Of a stretch of DNA of 9,360 bases, positions 1-5,849 are shown one piece after another. Source of the stretch: Ruminococcaceae bacterium UBA6364. Its GTDB lineage: Bacteria; Bacillota; Clostridia; Oscillospirales; Acutalibacteraceae. A program made the position numbers and the translations under genes. The DNA lies in assembly GCA_002440045.1 (NCBI GenBank), contig DJRI01000047.1:1-9360 (forward strand), in the 5' to 3' direction. Under the pieces are notes generated by a model, which was not told the DNA's origin, did no database searches, and was given only the letters and a program-made list of their open reading frames with translations. Position 1 is the first letter of the stretch. The number at the start of each line of letters is the position of its first letter.

Positions 1-1
1 A

Positions 2-241
2 GAGCTCAAGAAAGAAAAGAAGCTCGCCAAAAAAGCTGCCGCCGCTGCTTGCCCGGTCAGCAAGGCTCAAAAGTTCTTCTCCTTCCTCTTTGCTCTTGTC
101 GGTCTGATTCTTTATTCAAAGGCCAAAAAAGCCAATGAAACCGAAAAGGCTGTCATCATCCTTAACACCATGATGACCGGTCTTTGCGTCAAGATGGGCA
201 TCGCGATCATCATCATGATCAAAAAGTTCATGCTCAGCTGA
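2..241 (+). CDS. C-terminal part of a small two-helix membrane protein, function unknown (partial at 5' end)
   Basis: An open frame enters from the left edge and ends at a TGA at 239-241; about 79 residues are visible and the true start lies outside the window. The visible part begins with a highly charged Lys/Glu/Ala stretch (KKEKKLAKKAAAAA), then a hydrophobic helix (FFSFLFALVGLILY), a short polar loop (SKAKKANETEK), and a second hydrophobic stretch ending in KKF. This fits a small integral membrane protein with a basic cytoplasmic N-terminal tail and two membrane helices. Codon choice (many GCC, CTC, GTC, AAG codons) is that of a real gene. No catalytic motif is visible and I do not recognise the family. 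It is followed 64 nt later by the DUF1858 gene on the same strand with no clear terminator between them, so the two may be co-transcribed. Confidence 0.6.
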   Translation, partial: ELKKEKKLAKKAAAAACPVSKAQKFFSFLFALVGLILYSKAKKANETEKAVIILNTMMTGLCVKMGIAIIIMIKKFMLS

Positions 242-262
242 CAAAGCGGCAGTATAAAATTG

Positions 263-296
263 CTCGTTTTGCCGAAAATATTTTAAAAACGAGAGG
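263..296 (+). promoter_or_regulatory. Inverted repeat overlapping the DUF1858 ribosome binding site
   Basis: CTCGTTTT at 263-270 is a perfect 8-bp complement of AAAACGAG at 286-293, with a 15-nt AT-rich loop. The right arm ends inside the Shine-Dalgarno-like GAGAGG (291-296) that serves the ATG at 306. In RNA this hairpin would partly mask the ribosome binding site. No T-run follows the right arm, so it is not a canonical terminator. It could tune translation, protect a processed 5' end, or be an operator; the sequence alone does not decide. A weak -10-like TATAAA lies at 253-258, but I see no convincing -35 for it. Confidence 0.4.
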
Positions 297-305
297 ATCT
301 TTACT

Positions 306-512
306 ATGAAAGAAATTACAAAAGATATGCTTATCGGCGACATCCTTGACGCCGACAGAGGAACCGCAATGTTTTTCTTTGAAATGGGCATGCACTGCCT
401 CGGCTGCCCCTCAGCAAGAGGCGAATCCGTTGAGGAAGCCTGCGCCGTTCACGGCGTTGACGCTGACGAGCTCGTTTCAAGAATCAACAGCTACCTCGCT
501 TCCGAGCACTGA
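306..512 (+). CDS. DUF1858 / hybrid-cluster-associated redox disulfide domain protein
   Basis: This 68-residue protein consists entirely of a DUF1858 domain, the small fold also described as a hybrid-cluster-protein-associated redox disulfide domain. The opening (ITKDMLIGDILD), the central FFEMGMHCLGCPSARGESVEEAC and the closing GVDADELVSRINSYL match the family. The likely functional residues are C31 and C34 (C-L-G-C) plus the family-conserved third cysteine C46. A redox-active disulfide or metal site is the family expectation, but no biochemical role is firmly established. The protein is small, soluble and cytoplasmic, with no signal peptide. The start is supported by GAGAGG at 291-296, 9 nt before the ATG. 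Family members are often found as stand-alone proteins or fused to other domains in anaerobes; no hybrid cluster protein gene is visible here. A long terminator follows at 584-634. Confidence 0.85.
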   Translation: MKEITKDMLIGDILDADRGTAMFFFEMGMHCLGCPSARGESVEEACAVHGVDADELVSRINSYLASEH

Positions 513-583
513 TTGAAAGCGTAGCTGACATCAAAATTTCAGGACTGCCGCAGTGCGGCTGACCGAAAAGCAAAACCGAAACA

Positions 584-640
584 AAAAGCTATAATTCACA
601 ATTGCTTCAAACGAAGGTGTGAATTATAGCTTTTCTTATT
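584..640. terminator. Bidirectional terminator between convergent DUF1858 and RluA genes
   Basis: A perfect 17-bp inverted repeat joins AAAAGCTATAATTCACA (584-600) to its complement at 618-634. The 17-nt intervening sequence contains a further 4-bp hairpin (CTTC 605-608 with GAAG 613-616). On the plus strand the right arm runs into a T-rich tract (631-644). On the minus strand the left arm ends in a T-run read from 587 to 583. It lies between the stop of the DUF1858 gene (512) and the stop of the minus-strand RluA gene (651), so it can end transcription both ways. The upstream part of this gap also holds a 5-bp GC-rich hairpin with a 3-nt loop (547-559) without a T-run. Confidence 0.85.
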
Positions 641-650
641 TTTTACTCTT

Positions 651-1538
651 TTAAGCGTCATCCTCAAGCGCGGTGAGCTTTTCTGCGAATACTTCCATAT
701 CTTCGGGAAGCGGTGCTTTGCAGACGATTCTTTCGCCTGTTACAGGCTGAATGAATTCCGCCTCCCCGCAGTGCAGAGCCTGGTGCGTAATGTTCTCGCG
801 TTCTTCGCCGTACATTCTGTCGCCGAGAAGCGGTGCGCCGAGGAACGCAAAGTGAACGCGGATTTGATGCGTTCGCCCTGTTTCAAGGCGGATTTTGAGC
901 AGTGTCAGTTTTCCGTCCGTTGCCAGCGCTTTCCAGTGCGTAACGGCGCGGTCGCCGCGGTCGTCTGCGGTGCGCAGCGTTTTCATCGGGTCGGGTCGGT
1001 AGATGGGTTTGTCAATGGTTCCGGTTCCCTCAAAGCGGCCTGTTGCAATCGCATAGTAGGTCTTTTCAATTTTTCCGGAAAGTCTTGCCGCCGCGTGGCT
1101 GTTGAGCGCGCAGACAACAAGGCCGGATGTGCCCTTGTCAAGTCTGCCTAAGGCGCGGAAGGAACAGCTCATGCCCTTTTTTGAAAGGTAGCCGCAAACG
1201 CAGTTCGCGAGGGTGTCGCCCTGATGGTTGTGGGATTCGTGAATAGGCATATCGGCAGGCTTGTTCACAACAAGAACGTCGCTGTCCTCATATATCACCT
1301 GCGGCATTATTTCCCCCGGCTCGGCGGTTTTTGCGTCGTCGGGGATGTTGAGCGCAACAATGTCGCCCTTTTTGAGCAGGTCGGGCGTTTTTGCATGGAC
1401 GCCGTTGACGGTCAGGCCGTTTTCGGTGCGCTTGAGCGAGCGGATGAGCTTTGTTGAAAGGTGAACGTAGCCCTTGAGGAAGGAATAAAGCTTTTTTCCT
1501 TCAAAGCCTTCGTCAACCGTATATTCGAGCGTTCTCAT
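651..1538 (-). CDS. RluA-family RNA pseudouridine synthase with S4 domain
   Basis: This 295-residue protein isomerises specific uridines in RNA to pseudouridine, most likely in 23S rRNA by analogy with RluC/RluD; the exact target cannot be read from sequence. Residues about 14-65 form an S4-type RNA-binding domain (LIRSLKRTENGLTVNG). The catalytic domain starts near VIYEDSDVLVVNKPADMPIH (81-100). It contains the motif GRLDKGTSGL (131-140), in which D134 is the catalytic aspartate, then TGRTHQIRVH (220-229) and HQALHC (252-257), all RluA landmarks. Length is normal for the family. The ATG overlaps the pncB stop by one base (TGATG on the minus strand), and AAGGA (plus positions 1545-1549) inside the end of pncB gives a good Shine-Dalgarno 6 nt before the start. 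Translational coupling to pncB is therefore likely, although the two functions are not obviously linked. The assignment to the family is secure; which paralogue it is remains open. Confidence 0.93.
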   Translation of the reverse strand: MRTLEYTVDEGFEGKKLYSFLKGYVHLSTKLIRSLKRTENGLTVNGVHAKTPDLLKKGDIVALNIPDDAKTAEPGEIMPQVIYEDSDVLVVNKPADMPIHESHNHQGDTLANCVCGYLSKKGMSCSFRALGRLDKGTSGLVVCALNSHAAARLSGKIEKTYYAIATGRFEGTGTIDKPIYRPDPMKTLRTADDRGDRAVTHWKALATDGKLTLLKIRLETGRTHQIRVHFAFLGAPLLGDRMYGEERENITHQALHCGEAEFIQPVTGERIVCKAPLPEDMEVFAEKLTALEDDA

Positions 1539-2992
1539 CAGCGGTCCTTGACTGCGTATTCGTCAAGCATCCTGTGCTTTTCATCCCAAAGACGCTGAGA
1601 AAGGTCAACATAATAGTTATGAGGATTTTCAAACCTTGTAACCTCATCCCAAAGCGTATCAACCTGACCGAGACAATAGCTCTTTATATCGTCGATATTT
1701 TGATACTCATAAACTCTCTTGCCATTGATGAAAAGCGGCTGGAGAAGCTGACGAGCAGTAAAGTTGTAGACATTTTTACGCTTCCAAGTGTAGTCGGGGT
1801 CAAAAATCTCATAATCATGACTGTCATCAATCGTTTCATCCTCAAGGGTGATGACATCGGCAAGAGCCTTGCCGGATTCATTGTCATAGAGTCTCCAAAG
1901 CTTTTTCGCTCCGGGGGTTGTAACCTTGGCGGCATTTTCACTGAGCTTAATTTTCGGAATCATTTTGCCGTCCTTTTCAACTGCGCTGAGCTTGTATACT
2001 CCGCCGAAAACGGGAGCCGAAGAAGCCGTGATAAGTCTTTCGCCTACGCCGAAGGAATCAACCTTTGCGCCCTGAAGAAGCATATCTCTGATAATGTATT
2101 CGTCAAGTGAATTTGAAGCGACAATCTTTACGTCCTCGAAGCCTGCTTCATCGAGCATAACTCTTGCTTTCTTTGAAAGATAGGTAATGTCGCCGCTGTC
2201 GATTCTGATTCCCTTGGGACGGAATCCACGAGGGAGAACCTCACGCTTGAATGCTTCAATAGCGTTCGGAATGCCGGATTTAAGAACATTGTAAGTGTCA
2301 ACAAGAAGTGTGCAATCGTCGGGATAAGCCTTTGCATAAGCGCAGAAAGCATCAAGCTCCGAATCAAAAAGCTGAACCCAGCTGTGTGCCATTGTGCCGA
2401 GAGCCGGAACGCCGAATTCACGGTCAACTATCGTACAGGCCGTTCCTGCACAGCCTGCAATGTAAGCAGCTCTTGCGCCGTAAACCGCACCGTCAAATCC
2501 CTGTGCACGCCTTGAACCGAATTCCATTATCGGTCTGCCCTGAGCGGCACGGCAGATTCTGTTTGTCTTTGTTGCGATAAGGCTCTGATGGTTGATTGCA
2601 AGCAGAACCATGGTTTCAATAAACTGAGCCTGCATAACAGGCCCTTTAACTGTGACGATAGGCTCACGTGGGAAAATCGGGGTTCCTTCGGGAACGCTGT
2701 ATACGTCGCATTTAAATTCAAAATCTTTGAGGTATTCGAGAAATTCCTCACAGAAGCCTCTGCCTCGGAGATATTCAATATCTTTATCTGAAAAGCTCAA
2801 ATTTTCGAGATATTCGACAAGCTGTTCGACACCTGCCATTATAGCAAAGCCGCCGTTATCGGGTATAGTTCTGAAAAACATATCAAACTGTGCGGTTGTG
2901 TCGCCCTTGCCGTTGAGAAAATAGCCGTTAGCCATTGTTATTTCATAAAAATCGGTGAGCATTGTAAGGTTTCTTTTTTTGAGATCGTTCAT
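1538..2992 (-). CDS. pncB: Nicotinate phosphoribosyltransferase (NAD salvage)
   Basis: This enzyme joins nicotinic acid to PRPP, with ATP hydrolysis, to give nicotinate mononucleotide and pyrophosphate, the entry step of the Preiss-Handler route to NAD; it is cytoplasmic. At 484 residues it matches the long Gram-positive form. Landmarks in order: LTDFYEITMANGYF (11-24); EFGSRRAQG (157-165); GTMAHSW (199-205), whose H203 fits the family's phosphorylated histidine; DTYNVLKSGIPNAI (232-245); IRIDSGDI (262-269) of the PRPP-binding barrel; and SFGVGERLITA (313-323). The ATG is supported by AAGGCGG on the minus strand (plus 3000-3006), 7 nt upstream. It is the first gene of a two-gene unit with the RluA-type gene, whose start overlaps its stop. 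It is read from a near-consensus promoter with dyads that look like operators (3013-3089), so regulation of NAD salvage at transcription is likely. No truncation or frameshift is seen. Confidence 0.96.
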   Translation of the reverse strand: MNDLKKRNLTMLTDFYEITMANGYFLNGKGDTTAQFDMFFRTIPDNGGFAIMAGVEQLVEYLENLSFSDKDIEYLRGRGFCEEFLEYLKDFEFKCDVYSVPEGTPIFPREPIVTVKGPVMQAQFIETMVLLAINHQSLIATKTNRICRAAQGRPIMEFGSRRAQGFDGAVYGARAAYIAGCAGTACTIVDREFGVPALGTMAHSWVQLFDSELDAFCAYAKAYPDDCTLLVDTYNVLKSGIPNAIEAFKREVLPRGFRPKGIRIDSGDITYLSKKARVMLDEAGFEDVKIVASNSLDEYIIRDMLLQGAKVDSFGVGERLITASSAPVFGGVYKLSAVEKDGKMIPKIKLSENAAKVTTPGAKKLWRLYDNESGKALADVITLEDETIDDSHDYEIFDPDYTWKRKNVYNFTARQLLQPLFINGKRVYEYQNIDDIKSYCLGQVDTLWDEVTRFENPHNYYVDLSQRLWDEKHRMLDEYAVKDR

Positions 2993-3012
2993 AATTACAC
3001 CGCCTTTTAGGT

Positions 3013-3031
3013 TGTTATCGACATTATAACA
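3013..3031. promoter_or_regulatory. Candidate operator 1 at the pncB -10 box (TGTTAT-N7-ATAACA)
   Basis: TGTTAT at 3013-3018 and its exact complement ATAACA at 3026-3031 flank a 7-nt spacer. The dyad covers the whole -10 box and the likely transcription start of pncB, where a bound protein would block RNA polymerase. The same half-sites recur at 3069-3089. The regulator is unknown. A niacin-responsive repressor (NiaR type) would make sense for pncB, but I cannot confirm that the motif matches one. The divergent XRE gene is another candidate. Confidence 0.5.
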
Positions 3032-3051
3032 CCGAAGAATGCCTTTTTCAA
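3023..3051 (-). promoter_or_regulatory. Sigma-A promoter of pncB
   Basis: Read on the minus strand, the -35 box TTGAAA (plus 3046-3051) and the -10 box TATAAT (plus 3023-3028) are separated by exactly 17 nt. The start of transcription should fall near position 3016, leaving a leader of only about 25 nt before the pncB ATG, which includes the Shine-Dalgarno. The -10 lies inside a dyad (3013-3031), described separately. Confidence 0.8.
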
Positions 3052-3068
3052 TCCTAAATTTTTTATGG

Positions 3069-3089
3069 TGTTATGTTAATTGTATAACA
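3069..3089. promoter_or_regulatory. Candidate operator 2 upstream of the pncB -35 box (TGTTAT-N9-ATAACA)
   Basis: TGTTAT at 3069-3074 and ATAACA at 3084-3089 form a second dyad with the same 6-bp half-sites as the one at 3013-3031, but with a 9-nt spacer. Its centre is about 57 bp from that of the first, and it lies 17 nt beyond the outer edge of the -35 box. The extended half-site GGTGTTAT (3067-3074) is also an exact complement of ATAACACC at 3026-3033. The recurrence favours a real binding motif; the different spacers and AT-rich context argue for caution. Confidence 0.42.
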
Positions 3090-3196
3090 AAATAGTAAAT
3101 TTAACCGCACAAATCGTTAAAATGTATAAAAAAGAATGAGCTATGGTAGAATATGGTCTATAAATGACTAAAAAATATGGTATTACGGTTTATTTG

Positions 3197-3225
3197 TTGT
3201 TTTTAAGTTTCCTTTATGCTATTAT
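3197..3225 (+). promoter_or_regulatory. Extended -10 promoter of the XRE-family gene
   Basis: TTGTTT (3197-3202) and TATTAT (3220-3225) are separated by 17 nt, and the -10 is preceded by TGC (3217-3219), giving an extended -10 element. Transcription should begin near 3232, leaving a leader of about 40 nt that is almost purely A/T until the AGGAGG at 3262-3267. The rest of the 281-nt divergent spacer (3090-3196) is AT-rich, and I see no gene in it. Confidence 0.65.
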
Positions 3226-3273
3226 ATAAAAAGAAAAAATAAATTTTTTATTTATATAAATAGGAGGAAAACC

Positions 3274-3522
3274 ATGAGAACAAGAAAGCAGGCACTCGGC
3301 GACATGAACATTATCGGTGCCAAGGTTGAACAGCAGAGAAAGGCAATCGGAATGAAGCAGAAGGATCTTCTTGCTCAGCTCCAGATCAGAGGAATTGACC
3401 TCAACGCTTCAGGTCTCTCAAAGCTTGAAGGACAGCTCAGAGGAGTTGCCGATTATGAGCTTAAAGCAATCGCAGAATCACTTAACGTTAGCCTTGAATG
3501 GCTTCTCGGCTGCGAGGAATAA
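3274..3522 (+). CDS. Small XRE/Cro-type helix-turn-helix DNA-binding protein
   Basis: This 82-residue protein is essentially one lambda-repressor-like HTH domain: IIGAKVEQQRKAIGMKQKDLLAQLQ (13-37) supplies helices 1 and 2, a longer than usual loop (IRGIDLNASG, 38-47) precedes the recognition helix (LSKLEGQLRGV, 48-58), and LKAIAESLNVSLEWLLG (63-79) is the typical final segment. There is no ligand-binding or dimerisation domain, so it probably acts as a dimer through the HTH itself. The start is firm: AGGAGG (3262-3267) sits 6 nt before the ATG. It is monocistronic, with its own promoter and a terminator at 3536-3570. It is divergent from pncB and shares its regulatory spacer, so autoregulation and control of pncB are possible but unproven. 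Its targets cannot be read from the sequence. Confidence 0.88.
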   Translation: MRTRKQALGDMNIIGAKVEQQRKAIGMKQKDLLAQLQIRGIDLNASGLSKLEGQLRGVADYELKAIAESLNVSLEWLLGCEE

Positions 3523-3535
3523 TCAACATTCGGAT

Positions 3536-3570
3536 AAACTGTTCTGTTAATTCAGAGCAGTTTTTCTTTT
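3536..3570 (+). terminator. Intrinsic terminator of the XRE gene
   Basis: AAACTGTTCTG (3536-3546) pairs with CAGAGCAGTTT (3553-3563) over 11 bp including one G-T wobble, with a 6-nt loop (TTAATT). The T-rich tract TTTTTCTTTT (3561-3570) follows. It lies 13 nt after the XRE stop codon and just before the promoter of the next gene. Confidence 0.85.
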
Positions 3571-3576
3571 ATATTG

Positions 3577-3606
3577 TTGACAAAGCTGAGGTAAATATAG
3601 TAAAAT
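3577..3606 (+). promoter_or_regulatory. Sigma-A promoter of the DUF1015-nfo unit
   Basis: A consensus -35 TTGACA (3577-3582) is followed, after 18 nt, by the -10 TAAAAT (3601-3606). Transcription would start near 3613, giving a leader of about 50 nt that contains the stem-loop at 3623-3641 and the Shine-Dalgarno at 3649-3654. The promoter begins only 7 nt after the preceding terminator's T-run. Confidence 0.75.
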
Positions 3607-3622
3607 TAAAATCGATACAAAG

Positions 3623-3641
3623 CGGTTGGCTTTGCCGACCG
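3623..3641 (+). promoter_or_regulatory. Stem-loop in the 5' leader of the DUF1015 gene
   Basis: CGGTTGGC (3623-3630) pairs with GCCGACCG (3634-3641) over 8 bp with one G-T wobble and a TTT loop. It sits about 10 nt after the predicted transcription start and ends 7 nt before the AAGGAG ribosome binding site. It has no T-run and leaves the ribosome site exposed, so a 5'-end stabiliser or a protein-binding leader is more plausible than an attenuator. Confidence 0.5.
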
Positions 3642-3665
3642 TATAGACAAGGAGCAGTGAATATT

Positions 3666-4916
3666 ATGGCAGTTTTCAGACCCTTTAAGGAGATCAGACC
3701 GATCCCCGAGAGAGCTAAAGACGTTGCTGCATTGCCTTATGACGTAATGAACAGCGACGAAGCAAGAGAAATGGTTAAGGGAAATCCGTATTCCTTTCTT
3801 CATGTAGATAAGGCGGAGGTTGACCTTGATCCCTCGATAGACCTCTATGACGAAAAGGTTTATCTCAAGGCAAGAGAGAATCTCGATAAGCTTGTAACAG
3901 ATGGCGTTTGCAAGGAGGACGAGACTCCGTGCATCTATATCTACCGTCAGATTATGAACGGCAGAAGCCAGACCGGTCTTGTTGGCTGTACGGCTATTGA
4001 TGACTATATCAATAATGTTATCAAAAAGCATGAGCTTACAAGAGCGGACAAAGAAGCCGACCGCATTCGCCACGTTGACACCTGCGACGCAAACACCGGA
4101 CCCATCTTTCTTTGCTGCCGCGACAACGCTCATATGAACAGCGTTATAGAAGAGATTAAGAAAAACGAAAAGCCCGTTTATGACTTTGTAAGCGACGACG
4201 GAATTTCGCACACGGTTTGGGTCATTTCGGACGAAGACATTACAAAAGACCTTTCAAGCACGCTGGAAAATGCGGGCGACTTTTATATTGCCGACGGTCA
4301 TCACCGCTGTGCTTCTGCGGTAAACGTTGCAAAAATGCGCCGCGAAAGCTTCCCGAATTACACAGGCGACGAAGAATTTAACTTTTTCCTTGCGGTGCTT
4401 TTCCCTGTAAGCTGTCTTTCGATTATGGACTATAACCGCGTTGTAAAAGACCTTAACGGACTTTCTTCCGACGAATTTATTGAAAAAATATCGGAAAAAT
4501 TCGATGTATGCGAGCACGAAGGCGGCGTATTCAAGCCCGAATCAAAACATACATTCGGAATGTATCTTGATAAAAAATGGTACAAACTCGCCGCCAAAGA
4601 AGGAACGTTTGACGAAAGCGACCCCGTTGACAGGCTTGACGTTTCGGTGCTTCAAAACAACCTTCTCACGCCCGTTCTCGGCATAGGCGACCCGCGCGTT
4701 GACAAACGCATTGACTTTATCGGCGGTATTCGCGGACTTAAAGAGCTTGAAAACCGCGTTGACAACGGAATGCGCGTTGCTTTTTCAATGTATCCGACAA
4801 CGCTTGACGACCTTATGGCAATAGCGGACGCGGGCAAAATTATGCCCCCGAAATCAACATGGTTTGAGCCGAAGCTTATGAGCGGACTTTTCATTCACAA
4901 GCTTGAAACGAAATAA
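3666..4916 (+). CDS. DUF1015 family protein
   Basis: This 416-residue, probably cytoplasmic protein matches the DUF1015 family over its whole length: FRPFKEIRPIPE near the start, PYDVMN (24-29), NPYSFLHV (40-47), HELTRADKEADRI (122-134), ADGHHR (209-214), YNRVVKDLNGLS (256-267), and the C-terminal MPPKSTWFEPKLMSGLFI (393-410). The family has no firmly established function known to me. The DGHHR motif resembles the G-x-H-R signature of the ParB/sulfiredoxin fold, a group that includes free-serine kinases such as SerK and SbnI. A nucleotide-dependent phosphotransferase role is therefore a reasonable inference, not a demonstrated one. I chose the ATG at 3666 because AAGGAG (3649-3654) precedes it and the family's N-terminal motif starts right there; an upstream in-frame ATG at 3498 would overlap the XRE gene and add residues foreign to the family. 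nfo follows after 24 nt, so the two are probably co-transcribed. Confidence 0.9.
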   Translation: MAVFRPFKEIRPIPERAKDVAALPYDVMNSDEAREMVKGNPYSFLHVDKAEVDLDPSIDLYDEKVYLKARENLDKLVTDGVCKEDETPCIYIYRQIMNGRSQTGLVGCTAIDDYINNVIKKHELTRADKEADRIRHVDTCDANTGPIFLCCRDNAHMNSVIEEIKKNEKPVYDFVSDDGISHTVWVISDEDITKDLSSTLENAGDFYIADGHHRCASAVNVAKMRRESFPNYTGDEEFNFFLAVLFPVSCLSIMDYNRVVKDLNGLSSDEFIEKISEKFDVCEHEGGVFKPESKHTFGMYLDKKWYKLAAKEGTFDESDPVDRLDVSVLQNNLLTPVLGIGDPRVDKRIDFIGGIRGLKELENRVDNGMRVAFSMYPTTLDDLMAIADAGKIMPPKSTWFEPKLMSGLFIHKLETK

Positions 4917-4940
4917 AACTGAAAAATAAAAGAGGTTTTT

Positions 4941-5774
4941 ATGTTTAAAATAGGCTGTCACTTATCAAGTTCAAAAGGGTATCTTGCCATGGCGCAGGAG
5001 GCGTTTAAAATCGGCGCAAACGATTTTCAGTTTTTTACACGCAATCCGCGCGGCGGCACTGCAAAACCCCTTGACCTTGAAGACGTTGCAAAATTTGAAG
5101 CATACAGAAAAGAAAACGGCATCGTTTCGGTGCTTGCCCACGCGCCTTACACCATGAACGCCTGTTCAAAAGACCCGCATTTGCGCGATTTTGCGCGCGA
5201 TATGATGGCTGACGACATTTCGAAGCTTGAAAACATTGAGGGCGCGATGTATAACTTTCATCCCGGAAGCCACGTCGGTCAGGGGCTTGAAACGGGAATC
5301 GAATATATCTCGCAAATGCTGGACACCGTGCTTTTTAAGGAGCAAAAAACGGTTGTTCTGCTTGAAACAATGGCGGGAAAAGGCAGTGAGGTCGGAAGCC
5401 GCTTTTCGGAGCTTCGCGAAATTATTGACAAAGTTTCGCTTAACGAAAAACTCGGCGTTTGCCTTGACACCTGCCACATCTTTGACGCAGGCTATGACAT
5501 TGTAAATGACCTTGACGGGGTGCTTGAAGAGTTTGACGAAACAATCGGTTTAAAAAGACTTAAAGCAATTCACCTTAACGACAGTATGAATTATCTCGGC
5601 TGTCACAAGGACCGCCACGCAAAAATCGGCGAAGGCGCCATTGGGCTTGACGCAATTTCTGGAATAATCAATCACCCGAAGTTAAGAGAGCTGCCGTTTT
5701 TCCTTGAAACGCCGAACGACATTGCGGGATACGAAAAAGAAATTACTCTTTTAAAATCGCTTTACAAGTCATAA
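4941..5774 (+). CDS. nfo: Endonuclease IV (AP endonuclease, base excision repair)
   Basis: This 277-residue enzyme cuts the DNA backbone 5' to abasic sites and removes blocked 3' ends during base excision repair. It is a TIM-barrel enzyme with three metal ions, and all nine expected ligands are visible: H67 (AHAPY), H107 (NFHPGS), E142 (LLETMAG), D176 and H179 ([13 protein letters not shown]), H211 (IHLNDS), D224 and H226 ([10 protein letters not shown]), and E256 (FLETP). Length is that of the bacterial family. The start is supported by AGAGG (4931-4935), 5 nt before the ATG. It follows the DUF1015 gene by 24 nt without a promoter or terminator between them, so it is probably the second gene of that operon. 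No convincing intrinsic terminator is seen after its stop; only weak AT-rich inverted repeats occur at 5776-5820. Confidence 0.97.
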   Translation: MFKIGCHLSSSKGYLAMAQEAFKIGANDFQFFTRNPRGGTAKPLDLEDVAKFEAYRKENGIVSVLAHAPYTMNACSKDPHLRDFARDMMADDISKLENIEGAMYNFHPGSHVGQGLETGIEYISQMLDTVLFKEQKTVVLLETMAGKGSEVGSRFSELREIIDKVSLNEKLGVCLDTCHIFDAGYDIVNDLDGVLEEFDETIGLKRLKAIHLNDSMNYLGCHKDRHAKIGEGAIGLDAISGIINHPKLRELPFFLETPNDIAGYEKEITLLKSLYKS

Positions 5775-5849
5775 TGCGGTATTTTTGTGATTTATCGCGT
5801 TACCGGCCGAAAATTTTTCGCAAGTGTCAAAATATTACATTTTAATCTC

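Noticed and set aside
131..134. GRLD instead of HRLD in the pseudouridine synthase (residues 131-134 of the protein), considered as a lost catalytic residue
   Set aside because: The first position varies in this family; the catalytic aspartate and following TSGL are intact.
771..1151. 126-codon plus-strand open frame opposite the pseudouridine synthase gene
   Set aside because: It is antisense to a well-supported gene with conserved motifs, and its translation has no recognisable domain or ribosome site.
1574..2110. 178-codon plus-strand open frame opposite pncB
   Set aside because: It is antisense to a full-length conserved enzyme gene; its composition reflects the complementary codons.
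3498..3665. Upstream in-frame ATG (3498) as an alternative start of the DUF1015 protein
   Set aside because: It overlaps the XRE gene, runs through a terminator and promoter, adds 56 residues unlike the family, and lacks the AAGGAG that precedes 3666.
3606..4211. 201-codon minus-strand open frame opposite the DUF1015 gene
   Set aside because: It covers the promoter and leader of the real gene and shows no domain, so it is a shadow of the coding strand.
5776..5820. Terminator for nfo
   Set aside because: Only a 5-bp stem with a 21-nt loop and a short AT-rich palindrome are seen, with no proper T-run.
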